DNA of 64,000 nt. It comes from JAVBPE01 sp031549865. Lineage in GTDB: Bacteria > Bacillota_I > Bacilli_A > Acholeplasmatales > Anaeroplasmataceae. The DNA lies in assembly GCA_031549865.1 (NCBI GenBank), contig JAVBPE010000018.1, positions 37,064 through 101,063 on the forward strand, written 5' to 3'. The notes under the pieces were generated by a model. That model searched no databases, was not told the origin of the DNA, and saw only the letters and a program-made list of their open reading frames with translations. Of this stretch, positions 1 through 7,453 are shown in pieces. A program made the position numbers and the translations under genes. How positions within the stretch are numbered: the stretch's first letter is position 1; the number at the start of each line of letters is the position of its first letter.

Positions 1-2
1 AT

Positions 3-593
3 CCTGCTGACTTAGGACGTCAATATGAACCAATAGTGCGCATTAATTCTCAATCTGGTAAAGGTGGTATTGCCTTTGTCTTAGAACAAAATTACGGTTT
101 TAAATTACCTAAAGCTATGCAAGCTGATTTTTCTAATATTATTCAGAAGATTAGTGAAGCAAAAGGGGAAATCACAACAGAAACTATCTATAATGAATAT
201 ATAAAGAATTATGTAACTTTCTGCCCGCATTTAAAGTTTAAAAAGCATCAAGCGATTGATATTTCTGATCAAGGAATGGAATATGATCGTAATTTTATTA
301 TCAATTGTACGCTTAATGATAAAGAAATGATTTATTCAGGCTTTGGGGATGGACCAATTGAAGCTGTAGTAGATGCGGTTAATAAGAGTGGATTAGTTAA
401 TATTAATATTGTTGATTATATGGAGCATTCATTGTCTAAGGGTAGTGGTGCTGATGCCGCATGTTATATCGAAGTAGTTGATAATGATACGAATAAGCAT
501 TATTATGGATGTGGAATTGATAAGTCTATTATTGTTTCAACTATTAAAGCAATTTTTATAACTATTAATAAAATATTAGATACAAGAAATTAA
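3..593 (+). CDS. leuA: 2-isopropylmalate synthase, C-terminal part (5' end outside window)
   Basis: This is the 3' end of a gene that starts before the window. The frame is open from base 3 and reads PADLGRQYEPIVRINSQSGK at its beginning, which is the conserved stretch joining the catalytic and regulatory parts of the fungal/E. coli type-2 LeuA family. The remaining residues form the C-terminal LeuA allosteric domain that binds leucine. LeuA condenses acetyl-CoA with 2-oxoisovalerate in the first committed step of leucine synthesis, in the cytoplasm. The gene ends with TAA and is followed by the FMN riboswitch, so it is probably the last gene of its operon. The GTG at 36 is an internal codon, not a start. 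Confidence 0.88.
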   Translation, partial: PADLGRQYEPIVRINSQSGKGGIAFVLEQNYGFKLPKAMQADFSNIIQKISEAKGEITTETIYNEYIKNYVTFCPHLKFKKHQAIDISDQGMEYDRNFIINCTLNDKEMIYSGFGDGPIEAVVDAVNKSGLVNINIVDYMEHSLSKGSGADAACYIEVVDNDTNKHYYGCGIDKSIIVSTIKAIFITINKILDTRN

Positions 594-639
594 TTGACAT
601 ATAACTTTTTAAAGAGTAATATATGTGTAGAAACGAAAA

Positions 640-743
640 ACTTCAGGGCAGGGTGTAATTCCCGACCGGCGGTAAAGTCCGCGAGCGCAAGCTGATTAGG
701 TGTAATTCCTAAACCGACAGTAGAGTCTGGATGGAAGAAGAAT
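640..743 (+). promoter_or_regulatory. FMN riboswitch (RFN element)
   Basis: The segment carries the hallmark RFN blocks in order: CAGGGTGTAATTCCCGACCGG, shown here as CAGGGTG...CCCGACCGGCGGT, then AGTCCGCGAGCG, then a GATTAGGTG...CCTAAACCGACAG helix and the closing AGTCTGGATGGAAGAAGAA. It precedes a terminator-like hairpin and ribU, so FMN binding most likely stops transcription of the riboflavin transporter gene. This is the canonical arrangement for riboflavin uptake genes in Gram-positive bacteria. Confidence 0.95.
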
Positions 744-770
744 TTTCTAATTTTTAGAATTCATCTTTTT

Positions 771-796
771 TGTCCTCCAGTTTTGGAGGACTTTTT
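771..796 (+). terminator. Riboswitch-controlled terminator hairpin
   Basis: GTCCTCC and GGAGGAC pair around an AGTTTT loop and are followed by TTTTT. It lies between the FMN aptamer and the ribU start and is the likely expression platform. Confidence 0.8.
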
Positions 797-818
797 CGTT
801 TTAAGAAAGAGGAATAAG

Positions 819-1433
819 ATGAAAAAACAAAAATCAATCAAAAGAATTTGCTATATCGCAATTCTAAGTGCTCTTGCTTCAGTACTTTATAATGTACCGA
901 AGTTTTCACTACCATGGTTTCCATCATTTTTGGAAATCAACTTCTCAATGCTTCCAATAATTATTGCGGCCTTTATGCTTGGACCAATTGATGGTAGTAT
1001 TGCGGTAATTATTAGATGTATTATTAAATTTACTTTTTGGGGTTCAGGCACTCAAGGAGTAGGTGAAATATCGGATTTAATACTAGGTTTAGCCTGTGTA
1101 TTAACATCTGGTTATGCTTACCGCATGTTAAAAGAAAAGAAACATAGCGATTTAATAAGTATTATTATAATGATTCTAACTTGGATAATTACCTCAATTA
1201 TTTCCAATTGGCTAGTTGTAATCCCTTTATATGTTAAATTATTATTTGATGGTAATATGGCTCCACTTGTTGGAATGTGTAGTATTATTAAAGGAATTAA
1301 TCAAGATAACTTTATGGGAATGTATTTATTATACGCAGTAGTACCTTTTAATGCCCTTATTTCAATCTCGATTGGTTTAATTACTTATTTAGTAAATAAA
1401 AGAATTAAAGTTGTTTATAATCAATTCGAATAA
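819..1433 (+). CDS. ribU: Riboflavin ECF transporter substrate-binding (S) component
   Basis: The 204-residue protein is an integral membrane protein with about six hydrophobic segments. It has the ECF S-component pattern: a basic N-terminus, LSALASVLYNVPKF in the first segment, and a short cytoplasmic C-terminus. The RFN riboswitch directly upstream identifies riboflavin as the substrate. RibU captures riboflavin outside the cell and works with a shared ATPase/T module (EcfAA'T) encoded elsewhere. The ATG at 819 is chosen because AGAAAGAGG lies just upstream; an earlier in-frame TTG at 783 falls inside the terminator hairpin. The length is normal for the family. The specificity call rests on the riboswitch, the family call on the membrane pattern. 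Confidence 0.9.
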   Translation: MKKQKSIKRICYIAILSALASVLYNVPKFSLPWFPSFLEINFSMLPIIIAAFMLGPIDGSIAVIIRCIIKFTFWGSGTQGVGEISDLILGLACVLTSGYAYRMLKEKKHSDLISIIIMILTWIITSIISNWLVVIPLYVKLLFDGNMAPLVGMCSIIKGINQDNFMGMYLLYAVVPFNALISISIGLITYLVNKRIKVVYNQFE

Positions 1434-1465
1434 TAATGGTATAATAGTATGAAGGATGTGATATT

Positions 1466-1930
1466 TTGTCTTTAAGAACAATAAAAAATAAATTTAGGCA
1501 ACCTTTATACAAGGATGATTTAAAATATGTGTTATTAAATGGAATAGTAGCGATGATATTTGTCTCAATCGCTATGGGGATAGTTGAAGCTTTTTTAGCA
1601 AAAATAAATTTTCCATTTAGTATTTGTGTATATTTAATCGGATTTTTAATAGGTAGACAAATAAGTAAGCATTATTATACTTATCATATTTGGTATCCAA
1701 CTTTAGCTGTAATATTTACTATTATAGGATATATAATTTTTAATGCCGCTTTTATAGGTGTTATAATTGGTAATTTTAATTATGTTATAAAATATATCTT
1801 TAGTTTAGATTTTTTGATTTATACATTAACCTCAATTAATCCTATAAATGGTATAAATTCATTTTTGAATTTATTAGTTTTAGCTTTAACAGTGGTAACA
1901 TCTTTTAGAATTGCTAGTAGAAGACGCTAA
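1466..1930 (+). CDS. Small polytopic membrane protein of unknown function
   Basis: A 154-residue protein with about four hydrophobic segments (near residues 24-45, 50-65, 75-105 and 130-147) and a basic start (SLRTIKNKFRQ). It begins with TTG preceded by GAAGGATGTGA. A TGGTATAAT extended -10 element at about 1437-1445 suggests its own promoter, only some 20 nt before the start. I do not recognise the family. It sits alone between ribU and eno and ends 46 nt before the eno promoter. Nothing in the context points to a particular role beyond membrane localisation. Confidence 0.65.
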   Translation: MSLRTIKNKFRQPLYKDDLKYVLLNGIVAMIFVSIAMGIVEAFLAKINFPFSICVYLIGFLIGRQISKHYYTYHIWYPTLAVIFTIIGYIIFNAAFIGVIIGNFNYVIKYIFSLDFLIYTLTSINPINGINSFLNLLVLALTVVTSFRIASRRR

Positions 1931-1955
1931 AACGTTTTCAAATAATGTAAATGAT

Positions 1956-1983
1956 TTGTTTTTTATGTTATTTATAGTATAAT
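1956..1983 (+). promoter_or_regulatory. Promoter of eno
   Basis: TTGTTT (1956-1961) and TATAAT (1978-1983) are spaced by 16 nt, just upstream of the enolase ribosome binding site at 2011-2016. Confidence 0.6.
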
Positions 1984-2026
1984 ATTTATGGTAAAAAACA
2001 ATAATAAATCAAGGAGATATAATCTT

Positions 2027-3334
2027 ATGCCAATAATTACTGACGTATACGCACGCGAAGTATTAGATTCACGTGGAAATCCAACTGTAGAAGTTGAAGT
2101 TACAACTGAAAGTGGTGCATTTGGACGCGCATTAGTGCCATCTGGAGCATCAACTGGAGAATATGAAGCTGTTGAATTACGTGATGGAGATAAATCACGT
2201 TTCTTAGGAAAAGGAACATTAAAAGCTGTTTCTAACGTAAATGATATAATCGCCCCAAAAGTAGTAGGAATGGATTGCCGCTTACAAACTGCAATCGACT
2301 ACTTAATGATCGATTTAGATGGAACTGACAATAAAGGAAAATTAGGAGCAAACGCAATTTTAGGTGTATCTATTGCTTGTGCAAGAGCTGCATCTAACTA
2401 TTTAGGAACTCCACTTTATAACTATTTTGGTGGATTTAACGCAAGACAATTACCATTACCAATGATGAACATTTTAAATGGTGGTGCTCATGCTGATTTC
2501 TGTATTGATTTCCAAGAAATCATGATCTTACCTATTGGTGCAACTTCAGTTAAAGAAGCTGTAAGAATGGGTGCAGAAGTATTCCATAACTTAAAAACAA
2601 TTTTAAAGAAAAATGGCTATAACACAGCTGTAGGTGATGAAGGTGGATATGCACCTAAATTATCTTCTAATACTGAAGCATTTGAAAGAGTTGTAGAAGC
2701 TATCAAAGCTGCAGGTTATGTTCCTGGTAAAGATATTTGCTTAGGTATCGACGTTGCAGCATCTGAATTCTTTGATGAAGCAACAGGTAAATATACATTA
2801 AAAGCTGACAAAGGTGAATTCACTTCAAAAGAAATGGTAGACAACTACTATGTACCTTTATGTGAAAAATTCCCAATCATCACTATTGAAGATGGTCTTG
2901 ATGAAAATGACTGGGATGGATGGAAATATTTAACTGAAAAGTTAGGCGATAAAATCCAATTAGTTGGTGATGATTTATTCGTTACTAATACTAAACGTTT
3001 AAAGAAAGGTATCGACATGGGAGTAGCTAACGCTATCTTAATTAAAGTAAACCAAATTGGTACTTTAACTGAAACTTTCGAAGCTATTGAAATGGCTAAA
3101 CGTGCTGGATATACAGCTGTAGTTTCTCACCGTTCTGGTGAAACTGAAGATACAACAATCGCTGATATCGTTGTTGGTACAAATGCTGGTCAAATTAAGA
3201 CTGGTTCAGCTTCTCGTACAGACAGAGTTGCTAAATACAACCAATTATTCCGTATCGAAGATGAATTAAATGGACGTGGTTCATTTGAAGTATCTAAGTT
3301 TGAAGGTAAAGCATCACTTTACTGTATAAAGTAA
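2027..3334 (+). CDS. eno: Enolase (phosphopyruvate hydratase)
   Basis: The 435-residue enzyme interconverts 2-phosphoglycerate and phosphoenolpyruvate in glycolysis. The start MPIITDVYAREVLDSRGNPT is diagnostic of enolase. Also visible are GDEGGYAP, the metal-binding Asp in GIDVAASEF, TIEDGLDEND, the catalytic lysine context ILIKVNQIGT, and the signature SHRSGETEDTTIADI. The ATG at 2027 is chosen because AAGGAG lies 10 nt upstream and because it matches the family N-terminus; an upstream in-frame ATG at 1988 would add 13 unrelated residues. The codon choice is highly regular, as expected of a strongly expressed housekeeping gene. Confidence 0.98.
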   Translation: MPIITDVYAREVLDSRGNPTVEVEVTTESGAFGRALVPSGASTGEYEAVELRDGDKSRFLGKGTLKAVSNVNDIIAPKVVGMDCRLQTAIDYLMIDLDGTDNKGKLGANAILGVSIACARAASNYLGTPLYNYFGGFNARQLPLPMMNILNGGAHADFCIDFQEIMILPIGATSVKEAVRMGAEVFHNLKTILKKNGYNTAVGDEGGYAPKLSSNTEAFERVVEAIKAAGYVPGKDICLGIDVAASEFFDEATGKYTLKADKGEFTSKEMVDNYYVPLCEKFPIITIEDGLDENDWDGWKYLTEKLGDKIQLVGDDLFVTNTKRLKKGIDMGVANAILIKVNQIGTLTETFEAIEMAKRAGYTAVVSHRSGETEDTTIADIVVGTNAGQIKTGSASRTDRVAKYNQLFRIEDELNGRGSFEVSKFEGKASLYCIK

Positions 3335-3345
3335 TAAAACGAATT

Positions 3346-3380
3346 GAAGGGGAGTTCAAAACTACCCTTCTTATTTTTTT
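3346..3380 (+). terminator. Rho-independent terminator after eno
   Basis: GAAGGG (3346-3351) pairs with CCCTTC (3365-3370) and is followed by TTATTTTTTT. Confidence 0.65.
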
Positions 3381-3476
3381 AAAAAACATCTTGCATTCAG
3401 ATGCATCAGATGATATAATAACCCTAGTGATTATTTCACAAAGATTATATTTTATAAATAATATGGAGGTAAACTC

Positions 3477-3701
3477 ATGCAAGTTATAGATTATTTTATT
3501 TTAATAGTAGCAATTCTTTTAATAGTTATTGTAATGTTACAAAACTCAAAAGATGATATAAATGATGCTTTTAATGGTGGTAAATCTGAATTATTCAAAA
3601 ACCAAAAAACACGTGGTTTAGAATTATTCTTCCAAAGAGGAACTATTATTTTAGGCGTAGTATTCTTCGTTTTGGTTGTTGTTGCAGGCGCAATTAGATA
3701 G
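3477..3701 (+). CDS. secG: Preprotein translocase subunit SecG
   Basis: A 74-residue protein with two hydrophobic segments (about residues 4-20 and 50-71) separated by a polar loop that contains the conserved glycine and the LFKNQKTRGLE stretch, as in Gram-positive SecG. SecG joins SecYE in the membrane and stimulates protein export. GGAGG stands 9 nt before the ATG. The gene order eno - secG - rnr - smpB is widely conserved in Bacillota and supports the call. The length matches the family. Confidence 0.9.
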   Translation: MQVIDYFILIVAILLIVIVMLQNSKDDINDAFNGGKSELFKNQKTRGLELFFQRGTIILGVVFFVLVVVAGAIR

Positions 3702-3709
3702 TAATTATA

Positions 3710-3739
3710 AGAGATTTCTACTGAAGTCTCTTTTTTTTC
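3710..3739 (+). terminator. Terminator after secG
   Basis: AGAGATTT pairs with AAGTCTCT across CTACTG and is followed by an eight-base T run. It may be leaky, since rnr starts only 25 nt further on. Confidence 0.75.
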
Positions 3740-3762
3740 TCAAATGAAAGGTAGGTGGGAAT

Positions 3763-5856
3763 ATGAAGGATAGAATTTTAAAAATGATGGAAAGTGTTAC
3801 AAGTTTTCAAGCACTTTCTAAAAAATTGAATATATCAAAAGCTAATTTAAAAGATCAAATGAATGAACTTGTAAAAGAGAATAAAGTTTATTTAGATAAT
3901 GAAACAGGCTTTTATTATTTAGTAAAAACGGGAACGATCATTATGAATACTAAAGGATTTGGCTTTATTAAAACTGATACTATAGATGAAGATGATTATT
4001 ATGTTCCTGACTATGAACTTAATGATATATATGATGGGGACTTGGTAACTTTTTATGTAGAAAAAGGATATCATGAAAAACCATTTGCCAAAATTGTAAA
4101 AGTTATAAAAAGAGGTCATGAAAAGATTATTGGCCAAATTATAATAAAAAGAGTAAAAGGTGATCCTAAGTATTACATCTTAAGTAATGATAATAAATTC
4201 AATGTAAAAGCCCGAGTTAAGATTAAAGACTTAGGGAATGCCGTAGAAGGTACAGTCGTTATTGGAACTTTAAAATATTTAAAAAATAGTTTAGAAGCCT
4301 CAATAGACCAAGTTTTAGGTCATATTGATGATCCAGGTATGGATATTTCTTTAATCGCTTTAAAATACGGTTTTGAAGCAAAATTTAGTGATGATGTAAT
4401 GGCTGAAGTAGATAAAGTAAATACAGAAGTATTAGAATCTGAACTTAAAAATAGGGTTGACTTTACTAATAAAACTATTATTACTATTGATGGTGATGAT
4501 TCAAAGGATTTTGATGATGCTGTAAGCTTAAAATTATTAGATAACGGTAATTATGAACTTGGAGTATATATTGCAGATGTGAGCCATTATGTTAAGTTTG
4601 ATAGTGAACTTGATATGGAGGCTAAAAAAAGAGGTACTTCAGTTTATCTAGCCTCAACTGTAATTCCAATGCTACCACATAAATTATCAAATGGGATCTG
4701 TTCACTTAATGAAGATGTTATAAGACTTGTCTTAGCCTGTACAATGGAAATAGATTTAAAAGGTAATTTAAAAAGTTATGACATTAAAGAAGGCTATATT
4801 AAATCTAAGCACCGTATGACTTATAATAAGGTTAATCAAATCTTAAAAGGTAATACGACCTTAATAGAAGAATATAACGATATCTATGATATGATTTTAA
4901 AAATGAATGATTTAGCGCATATTATAAGACGTCGCCGTGAGAAAAAAGGCGGAATTGAATTTGAAGTTGCTGAATATAAAATTGATTTAAATACTGATGG
5001 TTCTCCAAAAGAAATCAAAATCAGAACTAGAGGAGACGCAGAAATGCTTATTGAGGATTTCATGCTTCAAGCTAATGAAACAGTTTCATATCATTTATCA
5101 ATTATGGAACTACCTTGTGTTTACCGTGTCCATGAAAAACCTGACCAAGAAAAACTGCGTAATGTATTTACCTTATTAAGTAATTTAGGCTATACGAATA
5201 AGGTTAGTCAAAATGATATTCATCCAAAAGTTATCCAAGAAGCCCTAAAGAGTATTGAAGATGAAACAAATAGTTTTATCGCAAACCAAATGTTACTACG
5301 CGCTATGATGAAGGCTAAGTATACAACACAAAATTTAGGACATTATGGCTTATCTATGCAATATTACTCTCATTTCACTTCGCCTATAAGAAGATACCCC
5401 GATTTAATATTACATCGTATTATTAAAGAATGCTTACTACATCCAACTAAATTAAATCAACGTTTAAATTATTATAATGAAAACTTAGAATTAATCTGCG
5501 TATCAAATTCAATAAGTGAAAGAAAAGCTATTGAATGCGAACGTGAAGTTAATGATATGTTATTTGCGTGGTATATGCAGTCTCATATTAATGAAACATA
5601 TGAAGGTATGATTTCATCTGTTTTATCATTTGGAATGTTTGTATCACTTAATAATGGAGTAGAAGGTTTAATTCATATTAGAAATTTAGATGGCTATTTT
5701 GTCTTTGATGAAAAGAATTTGACATTAACTAATGGGACTAAGACATATAAATTAGGAGATAAGATAAAAATAGTTGTCACAGCTTCAAACAGAAATACTA
5801 GACAAATTGATTTCTTATTAGAAGAAGATTATAATAAGTTATATGGGGTGAATTAA
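3763..5856 (+). CDS. rnr: Ribonuclease R
   Basis: A 697-residue 3'-5' exoribonuclease of the RNB family that degrades structured RNA and, with SmpB and tmRNA, the messages of stalled ribosomes. The order is an N-terminal winged-helix segment (about 1-55), cold-shock RNA-binding domains (about 60-210), and the RNB catalytic domain. That domain has the metal-binding aspartates in TIDGDDSKDFDDAVSL (about 243-258) and MQYYSHFTSPIRRYPDL. An S1 domain closes the protein (about 618-690). GGTGGG precedes the ATG. The stop codon is directly followed by the smpB start, which fits a functional unit for trans-translation. Confidence 0.96.
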   Translation: MKDRILKMMESVTSFQALSKKLNISKANLKDQMNELVKENKVYLDNETGFYYLVKTGTIIMNTKGFGFIKTDTIDEDDYYVPDYELNDIYDGDLVTFYVEKGYHEKPFAKIVKVIKRGHEKIIGQIIIKRVKGDPKYYILSNDNKFNVKARVKIKDLGNAVEGTVVIGTLKYLKNSLEASIDQVLGHIDDPGMDISLIALKYGFEAKFSDDVMAEVDKVNTEVLESELKNRVDFTNKTIITIDGDDSKDFDDAVSLKLLDNGNYELGVYIADVSHYVKFDSELDMEAKKRGTSVYLASTVIPMLPHKLSNGICSLNEDVIRLVLACTMEIDLKGNLKSYDIKEGYIKSKHRMTYNKVNQILKGNTTLIEEYNDIYDMILKMNDLAHIIRRRREKKGGIEFEVAEYKIDLNTDGSPKEIKIRTRGDAEMLIEDFMLQANETVSYHLSIMELPCVYRVHEKPDQEKLRNVFTLLSNLGYTNKVSQNDIHPKVIQEALKSIEDETNSFIANQMLLRAMMKAKYTTQNLGHYGLSMQYYSHFTSPIRRYPDLILHRIIKECLLHPTKLNQRLNYYNENLELICVSNSISERKAIECEREVNDMLFAWYMQSHINETYEGMISSVLSFGMFVSLNNGVEGLIHIRNLDGYFVFDEKNLTLTNGTKTYKLGDKIKIVVTASNRNTRQIDFLLEEDYNKLYGVN

Positions 5857-6309
5857 ATGAAGATAGTAGCCACAAATAGAAAAGCCTCATTTGAATATTT
5901 CTTTTTAGAAACATATGAAGCAGGTATTAAACTAACTGGTACAGAAATAAAATCTGTAAGAGCAGGAAAACTTAATATTAATGATGCCTATGTCATAATT
6001 AGAAATGGAGTTCCATATATTTTAAATATGCATATTGCGAAATATGAAAAAGGAAATATCTTCAATCATGATGAAACAAGAAGTAGAGAACTTTTACTTC
6101 ATAAACATCAAATAATAAAACTTGCAACAAAAGTAAAACTAGAAGGTTTGGCTTTAGTCGCAACAAAAGTCTACTTTAAAGATGCCTTACTAAAAATAGA
6201 AGTAGCTTTATCTAAAGGTAAAAAACTAGAGGATAAAAGAGAAACAATAAAAGAACGCGATAATAAGCGTGAAATACAAAAAGCAATAAAAATAAAAAAT
6301 CAATATTAA
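5857..6309 (+). CDS. smpB: SsrA-binding protein
   Basis: A 150-residue SmpB that binds the tRNA-like end of tmRNA and brings it to stalled ribosomes. Recognisable elements are NRKASFEYFFLETYEAGI, TGTEIKSVRAGK, the HIAKYEKGN loop and a lysine/arginine-rich C-terminal tail. It begins directly after the rnr stop codon with GGGGTG as its ribosome binding site. It is followed within 30 nt by the tmRNA gene, so all three parts of the ribosome rescue pathway are adjacent. Confidence 0.96.
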   Translation: MKIVATNRKASFEYFFLETYEAGIKLTGTEIKSVRAGKLNINDAYVIIRNGVPYILNMHIAKYEKGNIFNHDETRSRELLLHKHQIIKLATKVKLEGLALVATKVYFKDALLKIEVALSKGKKLEDKRETIKERDNKREIQKAIKIKNQY

Positions 6310-6318
6310 TTATATCTA

Positions 6319-6327
6319 TGGTATAAT
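6319..6327 (+). promoter_or_regulatory. Extended -10 element of ssrA
   Basis: TGGTATAAT ends 10 nt before the first base of the mature tmRNA. No clear -35 hexamer is visible, as is common for extended -10 promoters. Confidence 0.6.
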
Positions 6328-6337
6328 TAATATACAT

Positions 6338-6716
6338 GGGCTAGTTATGGATTCGCCGTGGTTGATAAAACTTTATAAGCACGTCATGGTTGCGCATGTA
6401 AAAACGCCGAGGTTAAAATAACCGCAAAAACAAATTTATTTGCACGTTCTAATAATATGAACGTTGCATACGCTTGCTAATTTAAATAACGTAAGCTCTC
6501 AAATATAAGCTTTCCTATGGCTTATATCTTGGGATCACTATAATAGGATATATTTAGTTCGTGCCACCTTAACGAACTAAATGAAAACAATAAGGTTAGC
6601 TATAATCTAGTATGCTTTTCTACAAGATTATAGTGAATTTAAATGAAAAGCTAAACGTGTAGAAAGTAAAGCCTAGTTGGCTGCGTACGGGAGTTCGAGT
6701 CTCCCCTGGTCCACCA
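6338..6716 (+). ncRNA. ssrA: Transfer-messenger RNA (tmRNA)
   Basis: The 379-nt RNA has a tRNA-like end: 5' GGGCTAG pairs with 3' CTGGTCC, including the G3-U70 alanine identity pair, followed by discriminator A and an encoded CCA. The T arm is GGGAG-TTCGAGT-CTCCC. After AAAATAACC the reading frame resumes at GCA (6424) and encodes the tag AKTNLFARSNNMNVAYAC, ending with TAA at 6480. Pseudoknot-like pairings follow. The tag ends in Tyr-Ala-Cys instead of the usual Leu-Ala-Ala or Tyr-Ala-Ala. The 3' end is the junction with the integrated element. Confidence 0.95.
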
Positions 6717-6728
6717 AATAGAAAGCAT

Positions 6729-6770
6729 AGGTTTGATACAATTTAACGAATTGTATTAAACCTTTTTCTT
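6729..6770 (+). terminator. Terminator after ssrA
   Basis: A 15-nt arm starting AGGTTTGATACAATT pairs with AATTGTATTAAACCT and is followed by TTTTTC. Its loop contains ATTTAACGA, a word shared with the presumed integrase arm repeats further right. Confidence 0.8.
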
Positions 6771-6789
6771 TGCTTTTTTAACCAAATAT

Positions 6790-6833
6790 AGCCGCTTTTA
6801 AGCAAAATAACCTGCTTAGAGCGGCTTTTATTT
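6790..6833 (+). terminator. Second hairpin/terminator downstream of ssrA
   Basis: AGCCGCT pairs with AGCGGCT, with inner TAAGCA/TGCTTA pairing, and is followed by TTTATTTG. From 6717 to 7087 I see only this, the previous terminator and the arm-like repeats; no gene. Confidence 0.7.
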
Positions 6834-6890
6834 GTTTTATAGAAGTATTGCTGAACGGAAAATAATATGTAGTTTGATGCTGCTTTTAAT

Positions 6891-6954
6891 CATTTAACGA
6901 TTACAGGCGAAAAATCAACTATTTAACGATTACCTGCTAGGGGTGCGTAAAAAA
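6891..6954 (+). repeat. Left arm-type repeats of the element
   Basis: ATTTAACGATTAC occurs at 6892-6904 and again at 6921-6933. The second copy continues into GGGGTGCGTAAAAA. The same 33-nt composite recurs with three mismatches at 59831-59863 near the right end. Paired words close to both ends are typical of integrase arm-binding sites. Confidence 0.6.
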
Positions 6955-7087
6955 AGTTAAATAATTTTTTAAGCCACTTTAGACAGAATTTTCTCAATAA
7001 ACAACTGTTTTGGCTACTCTAAATTGGATAAAAAGTTCATTTAATATAAAGTTTCTCAAATCGCCCTTTTTGCAACTCTTAGTTGAT

Positions 7088-7115
7088 TTGACATAGAAAT
7101 TATTAGTGATAGAAT
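7088..7115 (+). promoter_or_regulatory. Promoter of the 51-aa gene
   Basis: TTGACA (7088-7093) and TAGAAT (7110-7115) are spaced by 16 nt. Confidence 0.55.
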
Positions 7116-7167
7116 TAAAGTGAATTTGCAGAGCTCGCTAATGATATTCGGAAAGATGGTGATGTTG

Positions 7168-7323
7168 ATGAACTTAACTAATGAAGAAACTAAAACACTT
7201 CTTGCAATATTAAAAACAGAAATTGTCGAAGTTGAAGACCTAATTAAAAATGCAGATGTTGCAGATAAAGCTGAACTAGAAAAGCATTTAGTAATTGTGA
7301 AATCTATTAGTAAAAAAATATAA
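7168..7323 (+). CDS. Small 51-aa protein, unknown function
   Basis: A short acidic, leucine-rich, probably all-helical protein starting MNLTNEETKTLL. GGAAAG at 7150 supports a start at 7162 or 7168; further in-frame starts exist at 7120 and 7156. It has its own promoter and its own terminator, so it is a separate transcription unit at the left edge of the element. It could be a small regulator, a directionality factor or an antitoxin, but nothing in the sequence decides between them. I do not recognise a family. Confidence 0.55.
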   Translation: MNLTNEETKTLLAILKTEIVEVEDLIKNADVADKAELEKHLVIVKSISKKI

Positions 7324-7330
7324 TCTTTTT

Positions 7331-7359
7331 CTCCAAGACCATTGTTTTGGAGTTTTTTA
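7331..7359 (+). terminator. Terminator after the 51-aa gene
   Basis: CTCCAAGA pairs with TTTTGGAG and is followed by TTTTTT. Confidence 0.8.
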
Positions 7360-7399
7360 TTAAATTTTAAAAATAATCATATAAAATAGTGTTTTAGTA

Positions 7400-7428
7400 T
7401 TGACATACCAAATTTATTGTGATATAAT
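7400..7428 (+). promoter_or_regulatory. Consensus promoter of the restriction island
   Basis: TTGACA (7400-7405) and TATAAT (7423-7428) with exactly 17 nt between them form a perfect housekeeping sigma promoter, 26 nt before the first gene of the island. Confidence 0.85.
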
Positions 7429-7453
7429 ACAATTACGATGGAGGTATACCAAA

